Positions 29,058 through 38,934 of a stretch of 64,000 nucleotides of DNA are shown here, in pieces. The stretch's first letter is position 1; every line of letters begins with the position of its first letter. The notes under the pieces were generated by a model. That model had not been told where the DNA came from. It saw only the letters and a program-made list of their open reading frames with translations, and made no database searches. Source of the DNA: Pseudocercospora fijiensis CIRAD86 (lineage: Eukaryota; Ascomycota; Dothideomycetes; Mycosphaerellales; Mycosphaerellaceae). The translations under genes and the position numbers were made by a program. The stretch covers positions 2,419,386 to 2,483,385 of the forward strand of contig NW_006921533.1 of assembly GCF_000340215.1 (NCBI RefSeq). Reading direction: 5' to 3'.

Positions 29058-30932
29058 ATGAAGCGATGCGTACTGATAGCTGGTCTCAGCGAGGCACTCG
29101 CTCAGCAGGTCTATGTTCCAGTCCAGGGGCCCTCCAAGCTTCCATGCTCCGTGAACGACTCGTATGCCACGGCACTGCCTTCGTATACATTCCACGAGTT
29201 CAGCTTCACGCAGACCGAGACGGTTCGAACAGCGACTTCCGTCCCGGCACCAATAACGACCACCACATTTGCCCCTCCTTACGCGTCTCTCAGCAGCCTA
29301 GTGCCAGGGCTCAGTACTACTCGATGGGGCAATTGGGATCCAGATTCAAACGCCAGCGCAACAGATCTTGGTAGTCCATATGGCAATGCTTCGTGGAGTG
29401 CCTTCTGGAACACCTTCCCCACTGCGAATTTCTCACGCGGAATCTACTCCACGACAATAGAGCCTACCCCAGTTCCTTCTTCAGAACTCGTCCTTCCGCC
29501 GCCTGAGCCATTTGGACCACAGGAATGCTATCGATTCCCAGCCGATTTCCTGTTAGGAGTGGCGGCGTCTGCTGTTCAGATCGAAGGAGCAGTTGCAGAT
29601 GAAGGCCGGGTTCCGGTTCACATTGACGCAGTTCCTGTGCTGACACCTGGAGCTGCGGACGATTACATCGCAAACGAGAATTACTACCTGTACAAGCAGG
29701 ACATCGAGCGCATAGCTTCTATGGGAATAAAATACTATAGATTTTCCATTCCATGGGCAAGAATATTGCCTTTCGTTCTGCCTGACACTCCAGTCAACCA
29801 GCAAGGAATCGCTCATTACGAGGATCTCATCGACTTCGTACTTGAGAAAGGAATGCACCCTGCTATCGTGTTGCACCATACGGACACTCCTTTCCAGTTC
29901 TACTCAAATATATCCGAGGTCTCAATCCTTCCAGGGACTGGGGGCATCGGCTACACCGACTCAGGATACCAGAGGTCTTACCACAATATCTCCTTTGAGG
30001 ATGCCTTCGTCAACTATGGCAAGATTGTGATGGCACACTTCGCAGACCGGGTGCCTATCTGGTGGACTTTCAATGAGCCTTTACTTGGTGCACGAAACGG
30101 CAAGTCCATTAATGCCGTCATCAAAGCGCATGCTCGTCTTTATCACTACTATCACGAGGAGATCAAAGGCACTGGCAAGGTATCTTTGACCTTTAACGAC
30201 AATTTTGGGGTGCCGCGGAATCCTCAAGACGCTGCCGACGTTGATGCTGCGAATCACTTCAACTCATTTCAGCTGGCGACCTTTGCAAATCCCATTTTTC
30301 TTGGCAAAGATTACCCTTCTTCGTACACTTCCAGTGTCGCTGACTATGTTCCCTTGACTGAGGAAGACTTGGCGTATATCAACGGTACTGCAGATTTCTT
30401 CTCCATCCAGCCATACACAGCAACGGTGGTATCGCCTCCAGATGACACGATTGCTGCCTGTGCTGCAAACATTAGCCATCCACTTCGCCCATACTGCGTC
30501 AAACAGTATACGAATACGACGACGGGATGGAACATTGGCTATGGCTCACAATCATACGTCTACATCACGCCCACGTACTTTCGTACATATCTCAATTACC
30601 TCTGGAACACATTCCGACATCCTGTCGCTGTGACAGAGTTTGGCTTTCCAGTAGCCGGCGAGGCAAACTTGAGTCAAGACCATCAGGAATTTGATAGTCC
30701 AAGAAGCTGGTACTATGTATCGTACCTCAATGAGGGCTTGAAGGCAATATGGGAGGATGGCGTCGAATGGATAGGTGCATTTGCTTGGAGCTTTGCTGAC
30801 AACTGGGAGTTCGGTGACTACGATGCACACTTCGGCATCCAGACTGTCAACCGTACAACACAGGTGAGGAGGTACAAGAAGAGCTTCTTTGACTTTGTCG
30901 ACTTCGTGGAAAGCCGTAGACAGGCCGCATAG
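29058..30932 (+). CDS. Secreted GH1 family glycosidase (beta-glucosidase-like)
   Basis: One exon, 624 aa from ATG 29058; this start is preferred to the in-frame ATG at 29031 because a short hydrophobic leader begins there (MKRCVLIAGLSEALAQQ). An unusual N-terminal region of about 155 residues, Ser/Thr/Pro-rich, precedes the GH1 barrel, which starts CYRFPADFLLGVAASAVQIEGA. The acid/base motif TFNEP is intact (near residue 350); the nucleophile motif is VTEFGF instead of the usual TENG, with the catalytic Glu kept. The end, AFAWSFADNWEFGDY and FGIQTVN, is the GH1 aglycone-site region. Many N-glycosylation sites (NxS/T) fit secretion. The start codon lies only about 180 bp from the right end of the pogo-like element, so its promoter is probably altered. 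Substrate unknown. Confidence 0.87.
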   Translation: MKRCVLIAGLSEALAQQVYVPVQGPSKLPCSVNDSYATALPSYTFHEFSFTQTETVRTATSVPAPITTTTFAPPYASLSSLVPGLSTTRWGNWDPDSNASATDLGSPYGNASWSAFWNTFPTANFSRGIYSTTIEPTPVPSSELVLPPPEPFGPQECYRFPADFLLGVAASAVQIEGAVADEGRVPVHIDAVPVLTPGAADDYIANENYYLYKQDIERIASMGIKYYRFSIPWARILPFVLPDTPVNQQGIAHYEDLIDFVLEKGMHPAIVLHHTDTPFQFYSNISEVSILPGTGGIGYTDSGYQRSYHNISFEDAFVNYGKIVMAHFADRVPIWWTFNEPLLGARNGKSINAVIKAHARLYHYYHEEIKGTGKVSLTFNDNFGVPRNPQDAADVDAANHFNSFQLATFANPIFLGKDYPSSYTSSVADYVPLTEEDLAYINGTADFFSIQPYTATVVSPPDDTIAACAANISHPLRPYCVKQYTNTTTGWNIGYGSQSYVYITPTYFRTYLNYLWNTFRHPVAVTEFGFPVAGEANLSQDHQEFDSPRSWYYVSYLNEGLKAIWEDGVEWIGAFAWSFADNWEFGDYDAHFGIQTVNRTTQVRRYKKSFFDFVDFVESRRQAA

Positions 30933-31670
30933 CCCCCACACCCATCGTGGGCTAAGTCTGCTAGGCATGAATGAATTCAAGACGCAGCCCTAGAAGCGCT
31001 ACGACCACTTTCTTTTCCCCTCAGCTCTCAGGATCATACGGGATGTGATTCCGTCGCATCTCGTGGCCGCCTCCTCCAACCAAGCCACGAAAGACTTGCT
31101 CCCATGTCCATGCCATCCGCTGCAGGCACATGCGTCAATCATGGTTCACCCTTGAGGAGAATGCATGTCCGTGCAAGCCTCATCACGAAATCAATCTTAT
31201 TGATCGTACCTGGCGATGATCTCGCCGATGAACGAGTTACGAGAGAGATACACATCTCGAATGCACGCATATGCAAATACCAGATTAGGACATTGTGATC
31301 AAGCGACCAATTAAATCCATCACAATACACACACCCTCTTGCAGGCTTTCTGGGAACGCTTTTCTAGCTTTTCGAGCTTGTCTTGCGCCCGAGTCACCAC
31401 CGAGTCACCAGAAACGAGCAGTGTCGTTGGTTAGTCGGCCTGTCGAATGCTTGTAACGACTCACAATCTATCACTCGATTGATCAGTTTAAACTTTAGGA
31501 ACCCTGTGTTCCCTCGGTTCTTGAAAGAGGGTGTATACCTTTCTGCATAACTCGTTCTACCGCCTCATGTTGAACGCCGCGCTAATACCGCCGTGGAGAT
31601 CGCGAGCTCCCCGTCAAAGGTCTAGACTGCGGTGGAACGCAGTTCAGCCTTACTTACAAAACCGTCTGCC
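30933..31670. other. Intergenic, convergent 3' flanks
   Basis: About 740 bp between GH1 (forward) and CAF16 (reverse). Nothing recognised; composition is normal, so the element does not extend here. Confidence 0.5.
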
Positions 31671-32569
31671 TCACTTCTCGGGCCTCTTCTCCTGTCCATA
31701 CCCTCCTTTGTTTACCGTATGGTTGATGTAGGAAAGCCCCTCAGCACCACGTGCATTCCGCGGACCACGCTCCTCCAGATCCTCCTTCAACCACACCATC
31801 ACCAGTTGGCCCAGGCGGCTATTCCCCTCCGCTCCACCATCGGTCTTGGGAATCTCAAATGAATCCAAAGGTCCCCATTTCTTGACCTTGCCCAATGCCA
31901 TATGCACTAGATGAGTAGGCCACTCTGCCAAATTATCGAGAATGTGGGTAGCGTACACGATCGTGCAACTCCTCGTCTCAGTTTCCTTCTTCAGAAACTG
32001 CAAGAAGTTGTGTCGAGACAGAAGATCCAGATCCACAGTGATCTCATCGAGTAGCAAGACCGTCCATGGTCTCAGAAGTCCCATACAGAGCTGCACTCGT
32101 CTTCTCTCGCCATCTGATACGGCATGAAGATGCCACGAGAGATCTACATCCAGAATCTTGACGAGTTCGTCGCGACGCTGGGGATAATGGTCTCCGCCCA
32201 CCGACTTGAGCAGTTCCGGAACAGCTATATCGCTTCTCACGATCGGGTTCAACACCCATTCCAGTCCGAGATAGGTCACGCCTTCCAGGCCTGTAGCAAA
32301 TGGGTCGATTTCTGCTACGCTCACGGTTCCTGCTGGGGCCATGCGTTTCCCGGAGAGAAGGCGGAGCAGTGTGGTCTTGCCCGCACCATTTGCTCTGAGG
32401 ATTTAGCACTCGCGGTAAGGATTTGACGAGAAGGTAGCTTACCGCCAATTAGCAGGCATCGGGCACCTGCTGGCAGGTCTAGGTTGACATTTTGGAGACC
32501 TTCGCTGCCATCTGGGAAGGCGTAGGAAAGGTTGCTGGTCTTGATGCTTGGGGGCTTTTGGTCTGGCAT
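31671..32569 (-). CDS. CAF16: CAF16-like soluble ABC ATPase, two exons
   Basis: The spliced product is 282 aa. Exons are 32569-32443 and 32392-31671; the 50-bp intron (32393-32442, GTAAGC...AGAG, with GCTAAAT) sits inside the P-loop and joins CLLIG to ANGAGKTTLLRLLSGK, restoring Walker A. Other motifs: signature VSDGERRRVQ, Walker B VLLLDEITVDLD and the H-loop YATHI. The sequence tracks yeast Caf16 (TYLGLEW, LLKSVGGDHYPQRR). There is one nucleotide-binding domain and no membrane segment. Yeast Caf16 associates with the CCR4-NOT complex; the role is not well defined. Its start codon is 280 bp from that of MOD5, in a divergent pair. Confidence 0.9.
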
Positions 32570-32848
32570 TTTCAGTTCTTCTAGTATAGGCTCAAGGCTT
32601 TCACTCTGCAACGAATCGTGAGAGATGTATTTCTAGTCGTGAGGTTGGGTGGTGTTCGAAATAAAACATCGAGTGCATGACGGCCACTCGATGTGTTAGC
32701 GCCGTCCGAAGCCGACTTTTCACCGCACCTTAGAACTACAATTCTAGCTTCCTAGCTTCCCTCCAAGCAACAGCTTCGCGTTCGCGACAACACCGAATAT
32801 GCGATGCTCATTTTTCGGCTGGGCAGACTCCTGAGCACGAGGTCGAAA
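32570..32848. promoter_or_regulatory. Divergent promoter CAF16 / MOD5
   Basis: A compact 279-bp gap between opposing start codons, so a shared promoter region is likely. Confidence 0.55.
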
Positions 32849-34222
32849 ATGACGCGAATACCGCCGCGTAATCCGCTAATCGCCATTATCGGCGCAACGG
32901 GCACAGGAAAATCGCAAGTAGGTCGTGGCTCAAGGTAGGTGATTTCACAGTACGAATCTGATCACCGCAGGCAGTTGGCAGTTGAGATTGCAAAGCGCTA
33001 CAATGGCGAAATCATCAATGGCGATGCGATGCAACTCTATGAGGGTCTCCCCATAATCACGAACAAGATCACGCTTCAAGAACAAGAAGGAATACCACAC
33101 CACTTGCTGGGATGCATAGGATTGCAAGAGCAGACGTGGGTCGTGGGCACCTTCGTGCGCAAGGCCCTCGAAGTTATCGCGGAGATCAGGTCGCGAGGGA
33201 GACTACCTATTCTAGTTGGAGGGACACATTACTATACCCAGAGCTTGCTCTTCAAAGACCGTTTGGCTGAAAGCGATAAAGCGCAAGAGGAGCGCGAGTT
33301 CGTCGCGGACACGTCGGATAAGTGGCCAATGTTGAAGGAGTCAACGGAAGTCTTGCTGGAGAAGCTGAAGAAAATCGATCCTATCATGGCCGACAGGTGG
33401 CATCCAAATGATAGGCGGAAGATTCAGCGAAGTCTCGAAATCTACATGCAGACTGGGCAGAGAGCTTCGGACATTTACGCTGAACAGCGATCCGAGCAGG
33501 CTATGGAACGATCGGAGATGCGGTTTCCCACTTTGCTGTACTGGGTGCATGCTGAACAGCAGATTCTTCGAACTCGCCTCGATGCACGAGTCGACAAAAT
33601 GCTGGCCCAGGGTCTCCTTGATGAAGTGGAGACCCTCGATACTGTCGCCAAGGGAGAGAGGGTCAAAGGCATGTCTATCGACAAAACCAAGGGCATATGG
33701 GTCAGCATCGGCTACAAGGAATTCATCGACTACGTGCACGCACGACGCAACGCAGAAGCGGATGCGCATGATTTGCTCAAGCTACATGCCGCGTGTCTTG
33801 AGCAAACGAAAGCAGCTACGCGGCAGTACTCGAAACGTCAAGTTCGATGGATCAGGATCAAATTGGTGAACGCGCTTGCGGATGTTCACGCGATCGAGAA
33901 TCTGTATCTCCTAGATGGCTCAGACGTGAGCAGGTTTGAAGACACTGTGGTCCAGCCGGCCTTGGGTCTCACAGGTCAATTTTTGCGCGCCGAGGACATG
34001 CCTGCGCCTGCCTTGCTGTCTGCTGTTGCTGCCGAACAGCTTCAGCCGAAACGCGACGATCTGGCATCGAAGCCTGAGGAATGGGCAAAGCAGTATTGCT
34101 CGATATGCGATGTGACAAGTGTCACTCCGACTCAGTGGCAGCAACATGTTACCAGCAATGGTCATAAAAAGCGTGCCAGCAAGCAGCGACAGCGCAATCA
34201 GACCAAGTCGAGCAGCCCATGA
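32849..34222 (+). CDS. MOD5: tRNA isopentenyltransferase (MiaA/Mod5 family), two exons
   Basis: The spliced product is 438 aa. Exon 1 (32849-32917) encodes the P-loop (IAIIGATGTGKSQ); the 57-bp intron 32918-32974 (GTAGGT...GGCAG, CTGAT branch) joins it to LAVEIAKRYNGEIINGDAMQLY. The enzyme transfers dimethylallyl from DMAPP to A37 of tRNAs reading UNN codons, in cytosol and mitochondria in yeast. Family motifs: GDAMQLYEGL, HHLLGC, PILVGGTHYYTQSLL, RRKIQRSLEIY and KGIWVSIGYKEF. The C-terminus has a C2H2 zinc finger of the eukaryotic Mod5 type (YCSICDVTSVTPTQWQQH...GHKKR) and a basic tail. Confidence 0.94.
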
Positions 34223-35314
34223 ATTTGCCGGCTCTGCAGACTAGCCTCATGAGCAGGCAGCTCTGCCATGCAACGCATCGTAGCCTGTCATCAACCACCA
34301 GCACCAATACCTGTCAGCGAAGGCCTGGACAAGAGCAGGAGTGGACTGCAATAGGTTGCTTACCGGACTTCTCGGATTGTTTCTGGCCCTGCTCCAGTTT
34401 ATTGCGCTGTGACGTGCTCTCTGCTGATGCCAGGATGGACACCAGAGGCTCTGAGCAGAAGCCAGACTTCAGCGAAAGTTGGCTCTGCTCGCCCTGCATC
34501 GCCCGATGCAGTCTGGCGCAACAGCCGGACCATGTACCGTGGCACGGATAGTGACCGGAGAAATCTCAGTGGTTGAGTCATCGTCGAAAAATTGGTTGAC
34601 GATTTCCAAGTGTGTTTCTGGTCCAACGATACGACTCTGGAGGCCGCGTTGTTCGGTGGTTGTTCTCATGGCTCTGGCTATCATACCCTAGATGATATGG
34701 TCCTTGTCACACTTGTTCGTGGCCTCGATGTATTGCGCTGTCAGGTCTTCAAGGTGCCTTGCTATAACGGCCTTCAGTCGCTCTTCTTATGCCGCCAATA
34801 TGCTCCATTGCCCATGGATGCCCGCCGGAAAGAGCAAGAACGCATGAACACCATTCTCAGCTCTGTCTAGCTAGCTAGCTAGCTCAATGGATGCATTCAA
34901 TAAAACAAAGGCTTCTAGACCTCACGACGTGATTACAATGGATGAGAAATCGAGTGAGAAATTGCAGGAAAAAATACAGACTTCTAAAACCATAAGGTAT
35001 CAAGAAGTGCCTGTACTTGTTGGTGGAGTTCACTCTATCTTCGCATTTGTGCAAGAGTTTCTTTTTGGTCAAAAAATAGCGAGATGTGGGTGAATTTTCT
35101 TTTGGAAATAACCATCAGTTTCGAATTTTAGTATAGTTGATGCACTCATGCTCTTTTATGTACAAAGTGTCGATTTGACTCCTTCCCATGCTCTCTCGTG
35201 TCCCTTCATTTCTTTTTCCAAAGAGGAACGTCTGGGTATCTCATATGCAAAACTTCGGCAATGGTCGAAATATGTAAAATCACTCGCTCGCTCGCTCCGC
35301 GGTCATCAGCCTCA
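34223..35314. other. Intergenic, 1.1 kb, convergent flanks
   Basis: Between MOD5 (forward) and the WLM protease (reverse). Short frames without domains. A (TAGC)n run of four to five units is at about 34868-34886. Confidence 0.5.
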
Positions 35315-36499
35315 TCACTTCGCCGAAGCATCTTTCGCATCTTTTGCTTCTCGCTGTCTCTTCATCCTCTCTTCTGCTGCTCGTGCGATGATCTCTCTTC
35401 TGCTGAGAGGCTCGGCAGAAGGGCCCGCAGTACTGCTCGAAGCCGATGCCCCGAGAACATACTCGCCACCTTCCCAGCCACCATGATCTGCTTCTTCGTC
35501 TTCACCGTCATCTTCGGGGTTAAAGAACTCTTCGCCACCGATTGAATGTCCACCGCGTCGCCAATCGTTCTTTTCGACTTCGGCTTCGATTTCACGACAG
35601 AGCTTCCAAAAGCGTTGATCGTGGTCGCCCCAGACATTGTGTGTCAGTTCGTGGCAGAGTGTCTTTCGAATGACCTTGTAGTCGCGATAGCCATCGTAGG
35701 CATCCGTTCGCAGTCGTAATTCGATAACCTCGCCACGATTGCGATTGAGACCGAGGGTTCGCGATTCATGAGTGGTGTGTTCAGCAGGATTCATCTCCGT
35801 CAATAGTCCGACCGAGAAGCCGTGATTGCGCATAGCTGCCTTTATGCCAGCATCGTCTGCCAATCGCTCCAGAAACCGCTGACTCTTCTCAGGATTCGGA
35901 AGGTAGTCAAGAGGCTTGATCATGTGAAAAGTATATCGCGCATCATCCTGGACCTTCTTCCAATCACGACTCCTGTTGGCCTTGACTTTGCGAGCGGCTT
36001 GTAGTGCTGCTTTTCTTCGGCCCATCCTCGCCTTGCGCTCTGCGATATCGCTTTCCAGCTCTTGCACCTCTGCCGTAGTCGCGCCCATCAGCACGATCTT
36101 CTTGTTCTTGATGGAAGAAATGAGGAGACCGGGATCCTTGAAAGGCGGCTTGAGCAGTCCTGTCTTGGGTGTGATGAGGAGCTTCTGATGAGCTGGTGGT
36201 ATGCTTAGGTCTTCGGCAATCTGGTCTGAAAGATCTTGTATTGTCGCATCGTCGGCATAGACGGGGATAGAGGCCGGCTTGCCATGTAGCTGTACGGTGA
36301 GGCTGTATAGCGGCTCAGGTGTCACCTCGTCCTCGATCTCCGAAGCATTCTGACATTCGCTCAAATGCGACGCACTCGCACTCGTCGACGAAGACGCTGT
36401 ATCGTCCACATCCTTTTGCGACTCTGTGGGAAAAGTGCAGGGCCGGATGTCGTCGCTCGACATGGTCCTTAAACACTTTCTGGCCTCCGGGCAGCGCAT
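35315..36499 (-). CDS. WLM-domain metalloprotease with ubiquitin-like N-terminus (Wss1-related)
   Basis: One exon of 394 aa (382 from a second ATG at 36463). Residues about 65-140 form a ubiquitin-like domain (YSLTVQLHGKPASIPVYADDATIQDLSDQI read in pieces, ending NKKIVLMG). A basic coiled segment (ELESDIAERKARMGRRKAAL) links to the WLM domain at about 185-305, with the zinc site HELTH at 283-287 and a third His at 293 (HNVWGDHDQRFW). The C-terminus is acidic then basic. WLM proteases such as Wss1/SPRTN digest DNA-protein crosslinks with help from ubiquitin or SUMO; the ubiquitin-like-plus-WLM architecture fits this family, but the specific role here is inference. All three zinc ligands and the catalytic Glu are kept, so it should be active. 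Confidence 0.87.
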   Translation of the reverse strand: MRCPEARKCLRTMSSDDIRPCTFPTESQKDVDDTASSSTSASASHLSECQNASEIEDEVTPEPLYSLTVQLHGKPASIPVYADDATIQDLSDQIAEDLSIPPAHQKLLITPKTGLLKPPFKDPGLLISSIKNKKIVLMGATTAEVQELESDIAERKARMGRRKAALQAARKVKANRSRDWKKVQDDARYTFHMIKPLDYLPNPEKSQRFLERLADDAGIKAAMRNHGFSVGLLTEMNPAEHTTHESRTLGLNRNRGEVIELRLRTDAYDGYRDYKVIRKTLCHELTHNVWGDHDQRFWKLCREIEAEVEKNDWRRGGHSIGGEEFFNPEDDGEDEEADHGGWEGGEYVLGASASSSTAGPSAEPLSRREIIARAAEERMKRQREAKDAKDASAK

Positions 36500-37092
36500 G
36501 CGTTTGTGTTTGGGTGGTGTAGTGAATGTTGACGTCGTTGATAGACGGGGGCAAGTCGATCGAGCGATGTGGCGAATGGTAAGAAGAGGCTTTATACCTG
36601 TCTGTTAGACTACTAGAAGATACATATGTATGTGCATGGCGAATTCGCAAAGAATAGCTTTGATAATAATGACAATTGCCGTGAGAGAGAGAGAGAGAGG
36701 ATTCTAGATCGGAAGGCGCCTCCGTGGTCACTGAAACGCCGTTGATTACAAACCGACGTCAGTGGTCAGTGGCCTCGCGGCCTGATTATTAAACTTTCCT
36801 TCCCTTCCGTGCGAGTGTCACCACGGCTATCGTGATTGACAAACCTGCTTTATACACGCCGAGGCTATATATTCTATCGGAGTTCAGAAAGCATTGACGA
36901 GAAGCGAGTGAAGTTCCTCAATTTTTGCTCAACTATACCAGCTCCTCGAAGCAAGCAAACGCCAGCATAGACATCATAGACATCGCGAAATGGTATCTCA
37001 AACGTATCACAACCAACCACGTCTTATCCTCCATCCTTGCTTCCGACAAACCCGTTCATCATCTTTCAATCCCCACATTATTCAAATCCATC
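36500..37092. other. Intergenic: WLM gene promoter and MARVEL gene 3' flank
   Basis: Includes a (GA)n microsatellite at about 36683-36699. No gene recognised. Confidence 0.5.
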
Positions 37093-37705
37093 CTAAACAC
37101 CCTCACGCATGTTCAGATTCGAATCAGCTTTGCCTCGATCGCTCCGATTCCTCGTCTTAAACACATGAAGAACAGCCATGGCAGTCGTCGCAGCAAACGT
37201 AGCCCTGCTCACACCCATTAGCTCCTCACCACCCACATCCCATCCCAAGCGCGCATTATAACTCACCAAGCAAAAGCCGCAAAGACACAAGCTGCCTTAG
37301 CCGCCGAACACACATGTCCGAAACACACTCGATCACTCAAAAACACCGCCAAGGCAATGAACCCGGCAAACCAAAATATCATCGTCACACTCTCAACCGC
37401 CAGAATCGCGAATTTGTGATGCGCGCCTGTTTCTGAGAAGCGCCATGGGACGACGATGAGGTATAAGAGGGCGAGGATTGTCCATACGGAGCAGAAGACG
37501 AGGTAGTTGATTTGTGAGGGCGAGGAGGAATGCCAGTAGCCGGACCACCAGTTTGCGACTGTGAACATCAGATCAGTAAGGAGCGGGTGGAAGTGAGAGT
37601 AACAATGAACCTACCGTATGCTGTGAGTCCGAGCACGATGATCGCAAACACTGCTTGTGCTACGCGGAGCCCGAGGACTACGAGTCTTGAATCGAAATCG
37701 CGCAT
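37093..37705 (-). CDS. MARVEL-domain membrane protein, three exons
   Basis: The spliced product is 164 aa. Exons are 37705-37615, 37558-37267 and 37204-37093. Introns 37559-37614 (GTAGGT...CAG) and 37205-37266 (GTGAGT...CAG) both join in phase. Four membrane helices are visible: VVLGLRVAQAVFAIIVLGLTAY, INYLVFCSVWTILALLYLIV, FAILAVESVTMIFWFAGFIALAVFL and AAKAACVFAAFAWATFAATTAMAVL (partly). The last helix is completed only by splicing intron 2, which is strong support. The C-terminus is basic. The layout matches fungal MARVEL proteins (Nce102-like), which organise plasma membrane domains; the exact subfamily is not clear. Confidence 0.85.
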
Positions 37706-38934
37706 CGTGTATGGTTGCGGGGGAAGTAGCAGATCGGTTATGTTCGAGCGAGCGTCGCAGGTATGCGTTCAAGTGTCTAATATAAGGTATCTACAAGCAC
37801 GCACTCGTGATGAATGTGCGCGTGGCGTGGGAAGGTATGTATGGTATGGTATGAAGAAAGAGGCACACTCAGGAATGTGCTAAACACAGAAGCGTGAATA
37901 ATGAGACACGACGCATCAAAACAAGGAACGATTCACGTATACTACATATCACATATCATCTTCGCACCTGGTCGAGACATGACGCGTGCGTGACCATCAT
38001 GTCGTCCCGTCCCATTCATGTCTCTTGCAGTACGCGGAACAATGAAAGGACAAAACCGGTTGTGGCGCTGACGTCTGCACCTTGGCCGCAGCCGCCTGTG
38101 AAAACTGAGGTGGAGGTGGAGATCGTGTGTTTCATCATCAAACGCTTGGAGTTCTCCTGCCATTATTGATCCTCTGCGAATCGTTTAGACGGACATTTCA
38201 ACTCTTCAGACGAGTCGTGAAGAAGACTTTTTCTGATGAATACCTTGACATCCGCCATAGCATTTCCCATCCGACTGGCGCAACAACAACCATCGCACAA
38301 AGAACTCCTCTTCAAAAGCGCCATGCCGTCATCCTTGACATGTACAGTACACTGCGCAGCACCACACCACACCCTGTATAGCTGAACGACCCCACGCCAC
38401 GCGTTGCGTTGTGCGTGCCACCCTCGCTGGCGCAAGAACATGTTCTCGACAAGATTTCCTGCGAACATGATCTCAGCCATGCAAAGCGACGCGGCCTACA
38501 TGCTCGGCTTTGGCATCCGTGGAGCGCCACGACTTGCTTGGTCTTGGTGACTTGGTCTTGGTCACATCGTTCACGGAGTCCCACGCCCGAGACCATACAA
38601 TTGCTATGCATGCCTTCGACGAGCAATTCTTCGGGCAAAGATTGGCTACCATCTTAGGCAGCCAGCATGTTGGCCAGCAAGTAAGTGGACTTGCATGCTC
38701 GTATAATGCGGCCAGAGGAGAACGCGATGTACTCCTCCTCCTCCTCTCTAGGTACTGTCTCACAAGTAATAAATCTCCAAGTATATATACATCTATCTTT
38801 GCCTTTGCCTATCTGTACGGCGCATTCTTTCATACAAATTTGACTCTGTTCAATCCATACTTCGCACTTTTCAACAACACCACTACTATACATGGAACAA
38901 AAATCGGTCGAAGATCGACAGGCACCCAGAGAAT
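37706..38934. other. Intergenic, 1.2 kb
   Basis: MARVEL gene promoter on one side and the acyl-CoA synthetase 3' flank on the other. A forward frame overlaps the synthetase end but has no domain and is rejected. Nothing else recognised. Confidence 0.5.
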
